Source of the DNA: Betaproteobacteria bacterium
GTDB lineage: Bacteria; Pseudomonadota; Gammaproteobacteria; Burkholderiales; Methylophilaceae
Direction: 5' to 3'
Length of the DNA: 64,000 nucleotides
Assembly (NCBI GenBank): GCA_016868195.1
Contig: VGHQ01000002.1
Span: forward strand, 62,001-126,000
Numbering within the stretch: position 1 is the stretch's first letter; each line of letters starts with the position of its first letter. Below the pieces are notes generated by a model that was given only the letters and a program-made list of their open reading frames with translations, had not been told where the DNA came from and did not search any database. A program made the translations under genes and the position numbers. Of the stretch, positions 7,912-17,517 are shown piece by piece.

Positions 7912-10470
7912 TTGATTCAAGAAGAAATACTGAATTTAAAAAAAGAAATTGCTTTAAATGAGTTAAGACTCATTAAAGGATTCTTAAAAAAAAGAGATGG
8001 TCAGTCTTATCTTAATAATCACTCGCTGCTTATTGATCAAGTCTTAAAAAAATTATGGAGCGAGCTTGAATTCAAAAATAGCGCTTCCCTGATCGCCTGT
8101 GGGGGCTATGGTCGTAAGGAATTATTTCCTTATTCTGACATTGACTTGTTGATATTAATTCCCAAAAATCTTAATAAATCCTTAAGTCAAAAAATTGAAG
8201 ATTTTATTACCTTGGCATGGGACCTTGGTTTAAGAATTGGTCATAGCGTCAGAAACATGAGCGAGACTAAAAGGGAAATTAAAAAAGACATTACGGTACA
8301 AACAAATCTTTTAGAGAGTAGATTTCTTATTGGAGACAAAGACCTTTACAAAGAGTTAAAAAAGATCATTCATACCACGCTCATTCCCATTCACTTTTAT
8401 AAGGGCAAAATTAAAGAGCAGGATCATAGACATCAAAAATATAATCAATCTGCTTACCAACTAGAGCCAAATATAAAAGAAAGTCCTGGTGGGCTAAGAG
8501 ATCTCCAAATGATTCAATGGATTGGTAAAAGTCATATCCCAAGATTTAATTTACAAAAATTAAATCAAAATAAATATCTTGATAAACAAAATTTTCAAAA
8601 GCTTATAAATACTGAGATCTTTATTAAAAACTTAAGAATTCTTCTTCATATCACTGCAAAACAGAATGAGGATAGATTGCTTTTCGACTATCAAAATCAA
8701 TTAGGTTTACTGCTTAGCTATAAAAATAGCCCCCATAAAAAAAGAAGTGAATTATTTATGAGGGATGTTTATAAAGCGATCAATTTCGCAACTTATATTA
8801 ATGAAGTGTTACTTAAAAAGCTTAACCCCAAAAAAATTACCAAGCCAAGGAAAATTGAAAATAGCCAATTTCTTATTGTTATGGATGAGTATTTAGAAAT
8901 TGATTCAAATTTCAAAAATAAATCTATTACACATCATATATTCGATGTCTTTATAATTTTTCAAAAGCATACATCGCTAAAATCTTTAGGGCCAAATTTG
9001 ATGATGTTACTTCAAAATTCCTCAAAAGAAATAAATGAAGCATTTCGAAAAAATAAAAAACAACAAGAAAAATTCTTATCAATTCTCAAATCGGACGACA
9101 AGGTAAATCGAACGTTGAGGATTATGAATAAATGCAATCTAATCGGTGCATATATTCCTGCATTTGGAAAAATAGTTAGCCAGATGCAGCATGATTTATT
9201 CCATATTTATACAGTAGATGAACATATTCTCAACGTTATTCGTAACTTAAGAAGATTCGCAAAGGACGAATTGAAACATGAGTTTCCTGACTGTTACGAT
9301 TTATTCAAAAATTACGAAAAAAAATATGTCTTGTATCTTGCTGCACTATTTCATGATATTGCAAAAGGTCGTGGTGGCGATCATTCCGAATTAGGAGCAA
9401 AAGATGTGGATGAATTTTCAAAGCTCAATCATTTGCCTCCTGAAGATCATGCAATCATCAAATGGCTTGTGAAATCTCATCTTATTATGTCTCATACAGC
9501 ACAAAAATTAGACCTATCAGATCCTAGAGTCATTGAAGACTTTGCAAAAAAAGTAACAAACAAAGAAAATTTGATTTCACTTTATCTCCTCACAGTTGCA
9601 GATATAAGAGCAACAAGCCCTTATGTATGGAATCAATGGAAGGCTATTCTTCTCAAAAATCTATTTAACTATACTTTAAATTATTTAGAGCAAGATAAGT
9701 TGTCCCATGAAGATTCAATTACAAAACGAAAAGAAAAAGCAGCATTAATTCTTGATCATTACAATATTAAAAATCATCACTACAAAGCGCTTTGGGAAAA
9801 TTTTGGAAAAAATTATTTCTACAGATACACAGAAGAAGAAATAGCTTGGCAGACAAGGTTATTATTTTCACATACAGCACCCACAAAACCAATTATTAGA
9901 GTTAGACATCGCTCAAATGGGGAAGGCATCGAAGTTCTTATTTATCAAAAAAATTCTCTATATATTTTTAACGAAACTTGTCATTTTTTTGATGAAATTG
10001 GATATAACATTGCTGCAGCAAAAATATTCACAACTCATCATAATTATGCATTGAACCTTTTTGATTTGCTTGATGCCAATCCTAAGTCTGTAAGTTACGA
10101 GGGACTCTTTAAATTCATTGAAAAAGAATTAACTAGTCGATTTGAAAGTCACAAAGAAAATAAGTCCACAAAACTTTCTGAACGAGGTCGACAAGCGACA
10201 CACCATTCGTTTGATACGAAAATCTCTATTCTACAAATTGATCAATCACCTGTATATCAATTAGAAGTCATCACAGATGATAGACGTGGTCTTTTAAGCC
10301 TCATATCAGATCAGCTATCAAAAGAAGAAATATCTATTAATCACGCAAAAATAAATACACTTGGATCCCGTGCTGAAGATACATTTTTAATTACCTATAA
10401 AAATCATTTAAAAATGAGCAAAAAAAAGATCAATGATTTAATTGAAAAATTAAATGCAGCCATAGCTTGA
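7912..10470 (+). CDS. glnD: PII uridylyltransferase / uridylyl-removing enzyme
   Basis: Nitrogen sensor that uridylylates or deuridylylates PII in response to glutamine. The 852 residues contain an N-terminal nucleotidyltransferase domain (GGYGRKELFPYSDIDLLI near residues 64-81), a GlnD linker region, an HD hydrolase domain (VDEHIL near 435, FHDIAKGRGGDH near 480), and two C-terminal ACT domains that bind glutamine, the last starting at YQLEVITDDRRGLLSL. The start is TTG, 3 bp after map. It is slightly shorter than the E. coli protein, with no missing catalytic motif. Confidence 0.94.
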   Translation: MIQEEILNLKKEIALNELRLIKGFLKKRDGQSYLNNHSLLIDQVLKKLWSELEFKNSASLIACGGYGRKELFPYSDIDLLILIPKNLNKSLSQKIEDFITLAWDLGLRIGHSVRNMSETKREIKKDITVQTNLLESRFLIGDKDLYKELKKIIHTTLIPIHFYKGKIKEQDHRHQKYNQSAYQLEPNIKESPGGLRDLQMIQWIGKSHIPRFNLQKLNQNKYLDKQNFQKLINTEIFIKNLRILLHITAKQNEDRLLFDYQNQLGLLLSYKNSPHKKRSELFMRDVYKAINFATYINEVLLKKLNPKKITKPRKIENSQFLIVMDEYLEIDSNFKNKSITHHIFDVFIIFQKHTSLKSLGPNLMMLLQNSSKEINEAFRKNKKQQEKFLSILKSDDKVNRTLRIMNKCNLIGAYIPAFGKIVSQMQHDLFHIYTVDEHILNVIRNLRRFAKDELKHEFPDCYDLFKNYEKKYVLYLAALFHDIAKGRGGDHSELGAKDVDEFSKLNHLPPEDHAIIKWLVKSHLIMSHTAQKLDLSDPRVIEDFAKKVTNKENLISLYLLTVADIRATSPYVWNQWKAILLKNLFNYTLNYLEQDKLSHEDSITKRKEKAALILDHYNIKNHHYKALWENFGKNYFYRYTEEEIAWQTRLLFSHTAPTKPIIRVRHRSNGEGIEVLIYQKNSLYIFNETCHFFDEIGYNIAAAKIFTTHHNYALNLFDLLDANPKSVSYEGLFKFIEKELTSRFESHKENKSTKLSERGRQATHHSFDTKISILQIDQSPVYQLEVITDDRRGLLSLISDQLSKEEISINHAKINTLGSRAEDTFLITYKNHLKMSKKKINDLIEKLNAAIA

Positions 10471-10483
10471 AAGCTTAATCACG

Positions 10484-10489
10484 TATAAT
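10484..10489 (+). promoter_or_regulatory. Possible -10 before the glycosyltransferase
   Basis: Perfect TATAAT in the 46-bp gap after glnD, 28 bp before the next ATG. The -35 region would fall in the last glnD codons and is weak, so this may simply be AT-rich sequence. Confidence 0.3.
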
Positions 10490-10516
10490 TGAAATATCAC
10501 ATGCGATATCAACACA

Positions 10517-12709
10517 ATGAAAATAGCAATTATTAGAAGAAAATTTACACCTTTTGGCGGTGCAGAAAATTATATTCTAAGATCATCGTTAGCTTTAAGT
10601 AGGCTTGGTATAAAATTTTCAATCATTTCTGAGCTATGGAAACTTAATAAAAAATCTTCTAACCATATCTCATGGTTAGAGGCAAAATCACGTGGATTTT
10701 TCAGATTTTCTAAATTTTTAAGCTTTCAAAATTCTGTTAAAAAAATTCTTGCTGAGAATCATTTTGATCTTGTGCAATCGCACGAGAGATTAACTGGAGT
10801 CGACATATATAGACTAGGGGATGGTATTCATGCAGCTTGGATTGATAGGATGATAAAAACTAGTCCTTGGTACAAAAAGATTTGGCTTAAGATTGATCCA
10901 TATCACAAAAAAATTATTCATATCGAAAAAGAAATGTCTAAGGACAATAATCTTTTTTATGTCGCAAATAGCGAACTCGTTAAAAAAGAATTGTATGAAT
11001 ACTACAAAGTGCCAATATCGCGTATAAGAGTCATTGAAAATGGTATCGATATAGAATCATTTGATTCTGTTTCAGCTTCAAAAAAAGAAGCCTGCAAGAA
11101 AAAATTATCGCTTGATCCAAATTCACCCGTTATTCTTTTTGTGGGTTCAGGGTTTCAAAGAAAAGGTGCTTTTGAACTCGTTGAAGCCATCAAATTACTT
11201 CCAAAATTTCAAGCTATCATTATTGGTCAAGATAAGAAAATACAAGAACTAAAAGATCTTACAGGTGACAATAATATTATTATCACTGGACCTCAGGATG
11301 ATATTCAAAAATACATAGATGCATCCGATATATTTTGTCTGCCTTCTCTTTATGACAGTTTCCCTAATGCAGCTCTTGAGGCTTTATGTTGCGGACTGCC
11401 TATTGTGTTAACAAAAGATGTTGGCCTAGCCCCTCACATTAACAAGAATAGTGCTGGTATCATTTGTAAGAAAAATAAACATAGCATTGCCGATGCTTTA
11501 ATAGTCGCCTGGAAAAAAAGAAAATTACTTTCGAAAAATGCGCTGAAACTAGCTAGAGCTTTTGATATAAAAATTAAAAATAAAGAATGGCTTCATTTAT
11601 ACAAAGAATTAGCAAATAAAAAGAAAATAAAAATTTTACATACTGAATCTTCCTTAGGTTGGGGTGGTCAAGAAATTCGAGTCCTCACAGAAGCAAAAAT
11701 TTTTTCTAAATATGGACATGAAGTTATCGTTACAGCAGATAAAAATAGCTTAATCGCCAAGCGTGCTCACCTTTACGGAGTGAATTACAAAGGTATTAAT
11801 CTTCAAAAAAAGAGATTTGCTGATTTGCTATCGTTAAGAAAGCTTATCAAAGAAGTAAACCCAAATGTTATTTCTTGCCACTCAAGCACCGATCATTGGC
11901 TTTCGGCTTTAGCTAGATTAACTTTAAATATAAAACCTGCAATTGTTAGAACAAGGCATATCAGCACTCATGTGCATAGAAATGTTTTTTCGAAATGGCT
12001 TTATAATTATGGCTGCGAATCGATTATGACAACAAGTGAATCTATAAAAAATGATTTAACTCAAGATAAATTTGTTCGCACCCCTATTACCTCATCACCC
12101 ACTGGAATTGATACGGATATTTTTATTCCTGGCAATAAAAGACAACAAAGAAAATTACTAAGCCTCCCGCAGAAACATTTTATCTTTGGTATTGCAGCTA
12201 CATTGAGATCATGGAAAGGACATAGTGATTTAATTCAAGCCTTTAACCTATTAAATAATCCAATGTGTACTTTAATCGTAATAGGTGACGGTCCACAAAT
12301 GGAAAATTGCAAAAAATTAGCTAAAAATTCTTCATATTCAAAGAATATTAAATTTGTTGGCGACATTCAGAATATCGTGCCCTATTTACAAGCAATAGAT
12401 TGTTTTGTTTTACCTAGTTTCGCAAATGAAGGCGTTCCTCAAGCATTATTACAGGCCATGTCTGTTGGTCTTCCAATTATTAGCTGTCCAGTCGGAGGTA
12501 TTCCAGAGACTTTAAAGATCTACAAAAAAGCTATATTAACTGAACCCAAGAACCCAGAACTTCTCTCAAAGGCAATGTTTAAAATTATAAAAACCTCAAA
12601 TACAAATCAGATAGAAAATATACACAGACCTTTTACTCTAGACACTATGTATAAAACATCTCTAAAAATTTATCATAAAGCTATTAAAAATAGATTGAAA
12701 GTGAATTAG
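10517..12709 (+). CDS. Tandem two-domain GT4 glycosyltransferase
   Basis: A single 730-residue frame holding two complete GT-B, family 4 glycosyltransferases. Unit one spans about residues 1-365: FTPFGGAEN near the start, VIENGID, VGSGFQRKG, and the donor-site block DSFPNAALEALCCGLPIV. Unit two spans about 370-730: LGWGGQEIR, SSPTGIDTDIF, then EGVPQALLQAMSVGLPII. Both resemble WaaG/RfaG-like LPS core or polysaccharide transferases. No signal peptide or membrane helix is seen. The frame runs uninterrupted across the junction near 11620. The sugar and acceptor cannot be told from sequence. It follows glnD and converges on kbl. Confidence 0.82.
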   Translation: MKIAIIRRKFTPFGGAENYILRSSLALSRLGIKFSIISELWKLNKKSSNHISWLEAKSRGFFRFSKFLSFQNSVKKILAENHFDLVQSHERLTGVDIYRLGDGIHAAWIDRMIKTSPWYKKIWLKIDPYHKKIIHIEKEMSKDNNLFYVANSELVKKELYEYYKVPISRIRVIENGIDIESFDSVSASKKEACKKKLSLDPNSPVILFVGSGFQRKGAFELVEAIKLLPKFQAIIIGQDKKIQELKDLTGDNNIIITGPQDDIQKYIDASDIFCLPSLYDSFPNAALEALCCGLPIVLTKDVGLAPHINKNSAGIICKKNKHSIADALIVAWKKRKLLSKNALKLARAFDIKIKNKEWLHLYKELANKKKIKILHTESSLGWGGQEIRVLTEAKIFSKYGHEVIVTADKNSLIAKRAHLYGVNYKGINLQKKRFADLLSLRKLIKEVNPNVISCHSSTDHWLSALARLTLNIKPAIVRTRHISTHVHRNVFSKWLYNYGCESIMTTSESIKNDLTQDKFVRTPITSSPTGIDTDIFIPGNKRQQRKLLSLPQKHFIFGIAATLRSWKGHSDLIQAFNLLNNPMCTLIVIGDGPQMENCKKLAKNSSYSKNIKFVGDIQNIVPYLQAIDCFVLPSFANEGVPQALLQAMSVGLPIISCPVGGIPETLKIYKKAILTEPKNPELLSKAMFKIIKTSNTNQIENIHRPFTLDTMYKTSLKIYHKAIKNRLKVN

Positions 12710-12816
12710 ATTGAAGTAAATGAAAGAATAGTCTTGCATTTCACTAGTGTTAAAGTCTGGATCAACCACTTCAAAATCCATGCCTTTTTTCGTACATAAC
12801 AATTATTCAAGATTAA

Positions 12817-13998
12817 TTAATTTTTAGTTTCAGTAAAAGCATCTATTGCCTTATCTAGGTCTTCGAATGAATGAGCAGCTGAAATTTGGGTTCTAATTCT
12901 AGCTTTTCCTTGCGGGACAACTGGATAAAAAAATCCAATCGCAAAAATACCTTTTTCTAATAATTTTTTACTCATTGATTGAGCAAGATTAGCATCACCT
13001 AACATAATAGGAACAATAGGATGATCTCCATCGCTCACATCAAAACCAGCTTTTTGCATTCCAGCTCTAAAGTAATGAACATTTTTCTCTAATCTATCGC
13101 GAAGCGCAGTTGATTTTTTTAGCAACTCAAAAACTTTTAATGAAGCAGTGCAAATATTAGGTGCGAGTGTATTTGAAAATAAGTAAGGTCTAGATCTTTG
13201 TCTTAACATATCAATAATTTCTTTACGGCCTGATGTAAAGCCGCCAGTAGCCCCGCCTAACGCCTTGCCAAATGTACTTGTGATGATATCAACGCGATCT
13301 ATTACATTACAATATTCATGAATACCACGGCCTGCTTTTCCCATGAATCCTGTTGCATGACAATCATCATGATGCACCATGGCATCAAACTCATCTGCAA
13401 GATCACAAATCTTATCTAATTGCGCAATCGTACCATCCATAGAAAATACACCATCGGTAGTAATTAGAATACGTCTCGCTTTATTTTTTTTAGCTTCTTC
13501 TAATTTTGCGCGTAAATCATTCATGTCATTATTTTTATAACGATAACGTTGTGCTTTACACAAACGAATACCATCAATAATAGACGCATGATTGAGTTCA
13601 TCTGAGATAACAGCATCATCCGCTGTTAAAATGGTCTCAAATAAACCGCCATTAGCATCGAAACAAGCTGCATAGAGAATCGTATCTTCTGTACATAAAA
13701 ATTCACTCACTTTTTCTTCGAGCGTTTTATGTAATGTCTGTGTGCCGCATATAAATCGAACAGAGGCAAGACCAAATCCCCAACGATCAAGACCGTCTTT
13801 TGAAGCTTGAATCACTTCGGGATTATTAGCCAAACCAAGATAGTTATTCGCACACATATTAATAACTTCTTGATTATCAGAAAGCTTAATCTTACTTTTC
13901 TGATCAGAATTAATAATGCGCTCAGTTTTCCATAGTCCTGCTTTTTTAATTTCTTCTAAATCAGACGCAAAACTCTCTTTAGCTTTTTTAAAGCTCAT
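12817..13998 (-). CDS. kbl: 2-amino-3-ketobutyrate CoA ligase
   Basis: PLP enzyme that splits 2-amino-3-ketobutyrate with CoA into glycine and acetyl-CoA, the second step of threonine degradation. The 393 residues match the alpha-oxoamine synthase family. The PLP-lysine motif is [14 protein letters not shown], with [10 protein letters not shown] and [12 protein letters not shown] before it. It lies 15 bp downstream of tdh in one operon, so both steps are encoded together. Confidence 0.95.
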   Translation of the reverse strand: MSFKKAKESFASDLEEIKKAGLWKTERIINSDQKSKIKLSDNQEVINMCANNYLGLANNPEVIQASKDGLDRWGFGLASVRFICGTQTLHKTLEEKVSEFLCTEDTILYAACFDANGGLFETILTADDAVISDELNHASIIDGIRLCKAQRYRYKNNDMNDLRAKLEEAKKNKARRILITTDGVFSMDGTIAQLDKICDLADEFDAMVHHDDCHATGFMGKAGRGIHEYCNVIDRVDIITSTFGKALGGATGGFTSGRKEIIDMLRQRSRPYLFSNTLAPNICTASLKVFELLKKSTALRDRLEKNVHYFRAGMQKAGFDVSDGDHPIVPIMLGDANLAQSMSKKLLEKGIFAIGFFYPVVPQGKARIRTQISAAHSFEDLDKAIDAFTETKN

Positions 13999-14013
13999 TT
14001 AAGATCCTTAATA

Positions 14014-15048
14014 TTAATTTTCCCAATTTAAGATAATTTTGCCAGACTTACCTGATCGCATAATGTCAAAACCTTCTTTAAATTCAGTATAAGGAAACCG
14101 ATGTGTGATTATTTTTTCTAAAGGCAGTCCACTTTGAACCATCATCGTACCTTTATACCAAGTCTCAAAAATTTCCCGTCCATAGATTCCTTTGATTGTG
14201 AGACCTTTAAATACCACCATATCCCAATCTATGCCAGAACCTGCAGGCATGATTGCTAGCATGGCAATATGGCCGCCATTAATCATAAGACTTAACATCC
14301 CACTAAAAGCTTTGGGGGAACCTGACATTTCGAGTCCTACATCAAATCCCTCAAAAATACCCACAGACTTCATCATGTCACGACTAATGGATTCTTTTTC
14401 AACATTAATTGTAATAACACGCGGAAGAATTTTTTTGATAAAGTCTAAACGATATTGATTTACATCTGTGATCACAATGTTTCTTGCGCCAGCATGGTCT
14501 GAAACCATAGCAGCCATCATACCAATCGGGCCTGCTCCTGTGATTAGCACATCTTCGCCCACCATGTTAAAAGAGAGTGCTGTGTGGACTGCATTTCCAT
14601 AAGGATCAAAAATAGCAAGTAAGTCGGTTGAAATTTCACGACTGGGTTTAAAGATATTCTTAGCCGGAACTGACAAGAGTTCTGCAAAACATCCTGTTCG
14701 ATTTACACCTACGCCTATAGTATTCGGACATAAGTGTGTTTTGCCACCTAAGCAGTTTCTGCAACGGCCGCATGTTAGATGGCCTTCTCCTGAGACAATA
14801 TCACCTACTCTTAAGTCCGTTACATTTGAACCGATATCGACTATTTCTCCTGCATATTCATGCCCAGTAATCATAGGAACGGGAATTGTTTTTTGAGCCC
14901 ATTCATCCCAATTGTAAATATGAATATCTGTGCCGCAAATAGCAGTCTTTTTTATTTTAACTAGTACGTCGTTATTGCCCATTTCAGGTTCTGGCATATC
15001 TTCAAGCCATAAACCTTCTTTAGCGTATTTTTTGACTAATGCTTTCAT
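14014..15048 (-). CDS. tdh: L-threonine 3-dehydrogenase
   Basis: Zinc-dependent NAD dehydrogenase oxidising threonine to 2-amino-3-ketobutyrate. The 344 residues contain the catalytic zinc Cys in [23 protein letters not shown], the four-Cys structural zinc lobe (CGRCRNC and a further Cys in HLCPN), and the Rossmann motif [11 protein letters not shown] purine-rich GAGG lies 7-9 nt before the ATG. It is the first gene of tdh-kbl. Confidence 0.96.
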   Translation of the reverse strand: MKALVKKYAKEGLWLEDMPEPEMGNNDVLVKIKKTAICGTDIHIYNWDEWAQKTIPVPMITGHEYAGEIVDIGSNVTDLRVGDIVSGEGHLTCGRCRNCLGGKTHLCPNTIGVGVNRTGCFAELLSVPAKNIFKPSREISTDLLAIFDPYGNAVHTALSFNMVGEDVLITGAGPIGMMAAMVSDHAGARNIVITDVNQYRLDFIKKILPRVITINVEKESISRDMMKSVGIFEGFDVGLEMSGSPKAFSGMLSLMINGGHIAMLAIMPAGSGIDWDMVVFKGLTIKGIYGREIFETWYKGTMMVQSGLPLEKIITHRFPYTEFKEGFDIMRSGKSGKIILNWEN

Positions 15049-15200
15049 TTGGTAGACCTCACCATTCTTAGGAAAATAAAAGAAGACTTCAATTATATTG
15101 AAGATTATTTTTTTTGATACCAGTAGTGGGTACTACAATAAAATAATATTGTTCAATATAATATAACTAGTTAATTTTAAATGGAATTTAGTATTTTATA
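15049..15200. other. AT-rich intergenic region upstream of tdh
   Basis: 152 bp between tdh and tRNA-Ser without a gene. It contains a 7-bp hairpin (CTTCAAT/ATTGAAG with a 3-nt loop) near 15088-15104, followed on the plus strand by a T run. A short dyad GTAGT-GGGT-ACTAC near 15122-15136 is also present. The tdh promoter must be here, but I cannot place it with confidence. Confidence 0.4.
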
Positions 15201-15291
15201 TGGCGGAAGAGGTGAGATTCGAACTCACGGAGGGCTATGAACCCTCGACGGTTTTCAAGACCGCTGCCTTAAACCGCTCAGCCACTCTTCC
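15201..15291 (-). tRNA. tRNA-Ser(UGA)
   Basis: The minus strand folds as a class II tRNA: acceptor GGAAGAG paired with CTCTTCC, discriminator G and an encoded CCA, a long variable arm, and anticodon loop CTTGAAA with anticodon TGA. Length is 91 nt with the CCA. It lies between def and tdh. Confidence 0.95.
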
Positions 15292-15300
15292 AGAGCGTGA

Positions 15301-15329
15301 ATTTTAACATATCCTTTAATCATCTTGAA
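15301..15329 (-). promoter_or_regulatory. Likely tRNA-Ser promoter
   Basis: Minus-strand TTCAAG (15324-15329), 17-bp spacer, TAAAAT (15301-15306). The predicted start is a few bases before the tRNA 5' end at 15291. The -35 lies inside the last codons of def. Confidence 0.45.
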
Positions 15330-15849
15330 GGTCTGAATCGGGAAATAAAACTTCAGAAAATCCAAAATTACGCAAATTCTCAACCCTCATAGGATAAAGA
15401 ATACCGTCTAAATGATCGCACTCATGCTGAACGACGCGCGCATGAAAATCAGTAACTGTGCGATCGATTGGATTGTGCTTCAAGTCATAGCCTTGATAAC
15501 GAAGTTTTTTAAATCTTGGCACTAAGCCTCTCATGCCAGGAACGGAAAGACAACCTTCCCATCCACTTTCCATATCATCATCAAGAAAGGTCAGTTTTGG
15601 ATTAATTAAAATAGTGTACGGCACTTCCTCTGCGTCTGGATATCGCGGCGTTTTTTTAACACCAAAAATGACAACTCTTAAGCTCACGCCTATTTGAGGT
15701 GCTGCTAAGCCTGCGCCATTTAAAGAATGCATAGTATCTTGCATATCTTCAATCAAATTTTTTAATGCTGGGCTTTTGAAATCGTGCACAGGCTCTGAAA
15801 CTTTTAATAGCCTGGGATCGCCCATTTTCAAGACTTGTCTTATGGCCAT
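15316..15849 (-). CDS. def: Peptide deformylase
   Basis: Iron-dependent removal of the formyl group from initiator Met. The 177 residues carry all three family motifs: GAGLAAPQIG, EGCLSVPG (metal Cys) and QHECDHLDG (two metal His and catalytic Glu). The ATG directly abuts the stop of the upstream phosphorylase gene, indicating cotranscription with it and not with fmt, its more usual partner. Confidence 0.96.
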   Translation of the reverse strand: MAIRQVLKMGDPRLLKVSEPVHDFKSPALKNLIEDMQDTMHSLNGAGLAAPQIGVSLRVVIFGVKKTPRYPDAEEVPYTILINPKLTFLDDDMESGWEGCLSVPGMRGLVPRFKKLRYQGYDLKHNPIDRTVTDFHARVVQHECDHLDGILYPMRVENLRNFGFSEVLFPDSDLQDD

Positions 15850-16605
15850 TTAATTTTTTAAAATAATTGTCTGAATCAGTCTAATTACATCAGTCATCAT
15901 ATGTTGGCAAACATCATTATCACAAAGCTCATTAATGCTAGAAAATGAAATAGCATCTTTACTTTGACCTCTTCCAGCGGCGTGATTGACCATAGGGCAT
16001 ATGGCTGCATATGCAATATTAAGTTCTTTTGCCAAAGCCGCTTCAGGCATTCCAGTCATACCAACGATATTAGCACCATCTTTTTCAAGGCGATTTATTT
16101 CGGCTGCAGTTTCTAATCGAGGTCCCTGCACTGCCGCATAAACACCATCAGTCACTACTGTTTTTAATAAAGTTTGAGCAGAAGTAATAATTTGTTTTCT
16201 TAAAGATTCATCATATGGATAAGTAAAATCTATGTGCTTAACTGGCATTTCAGCGCCATCAAAATAAGTATTTTTACGGCCATATGTATAATCAATAATT
16301 TGACTGGGAATGCATATAGTGCCTGGTTTAACTGCTTCATCGATTACGCCGACAGTCGCTACGGAGATGATTTTCGTAACGCCCACCGATTGAAGCGCCC
16401 AAATGTTCGCACGATAATTAATTTCATGAGGCGGTATTGTATGGCCCGAGCCATGACGAGCTAGAAAAACAATATTTTTATTTGATAATGATCCAAAAAT
16501 GAGGGGCTGAGAAGGTTCTCCATAAGGTGTTCTAATGAGCTCACGCTTTAATACTTTTAATTCATGTATAGAAGCTAATCCCGTGCCACCAATAATTCCA
16601 AACAT
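15850..16605 (-). CDS. mtnP: S-methyl-5'-thioinosine / methylthioadenosine phosphorylase
   Basis: Purine nucleoside phosphorylase family enzyme that recycles the methylthio by-product of polyamine and SAM chemistry. The 251 residues include GGTGLA (residues 6-11), the phosphate site LARHGSGHTIPPHEINYR, EGVYA-like DGVYAAVQGPRLET and MTGMPEAALAKE. The base-recognition region reads MVNHAAGRG, resembling the bacterial methylthioinosine enzymes more than human MTAP. Substrate preference is therefore inferred, and the mtnP symbol is used loosely. It is the first gene of mtnP-def. Confidence 0.88.
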   Translation of the reverse strand: MFGIIGGTGLASIHELKVLKRELIRTPYGEPSQPLIFGSLSNKNIVFLARHGSGHTIPPHEINYRANIWALQSVGVTKIISVATVGVIDEAVKPGTICIPSQIIDYTYGRKNTYFDGAEMPVKHIDFTYPYDESLRKQIITSAQTLLKTVVTDGVYAAVQGPRLETAAEINRLEKDGANIVGMTGMPEAALAKELNIAYAAICPMVNHAAGRGQSKDAISFSSINELCDNDVCQHMMTDVIRLIQTIILKN

Positions 16606-16656
16606 AAAATTAATCTCGCCTATTAAAGATTGACATTCTATAACATACTACTGTTT

Positions 16657-17517
16657 ATGAGGATTACGCAAAACATAAAGAACCTTTACAAAATCAAGCA
16701 AACAAAAAAGCATTATGAAAATTTTACTGTAGGCTCATTAATTCTTGGCATAGAAATGAAAGAGGCTATTACGACCTTGTATGCTTTTGCTCGTACCGGA
16801 GACGATATTGCTGATGAAGGAAAAAAATCTAAGAAAGACCGTCTTAAAGAAATAAAATATCTTAAAGATCATCTAAAAAAAATTGAAAAAAATCAAAAAA
16901 TTAATGACCCATATTTCAAAATATTAAAAAAAATATATATTAAATATAATATAAAAATCAGTAACTTATATAAATTTATTAATGCTTTTAATAAAGATAT
17001 TAATCATAAACCATACGCTCGATTTAATACCCTAATCAAATATTGTGAGGATGCAGCAAATCCAGCTGGTGAACTTATTTTAAGCCTTGTAAAAAAAGAT
17101 AATAAAGAAAATATTCGCAAATCTAATGCGATTTGTACGGCTTTAGCGCTTATTAATTTCGCTCAAGGGGCTGTTGAAGATTATAAAAAAGGTCGAATTT
17201 ATTTTCCAAAAGACGAGATAAAAAAATTTCAACTGAATCTCAAAGATATCGAAAAAAGAAACTTTTCAGCTCAATGGATAAATTATAAAAAATTTTGGGT
17301 TAATCGAAATTACCAAATCCTCAAGGAAGGTTTAGGTCTTGGAAAAAAAATAAAAGGTAGGCTTGGCTTTGAAATACAAATGATTGAGCTTGCATCACTT
17401 TTATTACTCAAAAGGATGAAAAAAAATGACTGTAATTTATTCACTAATCCACCTAAAATCAAAACATTAGATTGGATATTCATATTCCTCAAAGCTGCAG
17501 CTCTAAAACTATCATGA
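16657..17517 (+). CDS. hpnC: HpnC-like squalene/phytoene synthase
   Basis: Trans-isoprenyl diphosphate synthase fold enzyme. In HpnCDE systems HpnC rearranges presqualene diphosphate to hydroxysqualene. The first Asp-rich motif is FARTGDDIADE and the second is GAVEDYKKGRIYFP. KHYENFTVGS at the N-terminus is the HpnC-type opening. I prefer the ATG at 16657 (286 residues) over an upstream TTG at 16630 that adds nine unconserved residues. The stop overlaps the next ATG by 4 bp. No hpnE or shc is in this window, so the end product (squalene/hopanoid or carotenoid) is unproven. Confidence 0.83.
   Translation: MRITQNIKNLYKIKQTKKHYENFTVGSLILGIEMKEAITTLYAFARTGDDIADEGKKSKKDRLKEIKYLKDHLKKIEKNQKINDPYFKILKKIYIKYNIKISNLYKFINAFNKDINHKPYARFNTLIKYCEDAANPAGELILSLVKKDNKENIRKSNAICTALALINFAQGAVEDYKKGRIYFPKDEIKKFQLNLKDIEKRNFSAQWINYKKFWVNRNYQILKEGLGLGKKIKGRLGFEIQMIELASLLLLKRMKKNDCNLFTNPPKIKTLDWIFIFLKAAALKLS

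Noticed and set aside
15086-15113. Plus-strand terminator-like hairpin with a T run upstream of tdh
   Set aside because: No plus-strand gene precedes it. It could serve tRNA-Ser on the minus strand, but the T run is then on the wrong side.
16630-16656. TTG start for hpnC and a TTGACA that looks like a -35
   Set aside because: With normal spacing the -10 would fall on the ATG at 16657, so TTGACA is unlikely to drive this gene. The extension adds only non-conserved residues.
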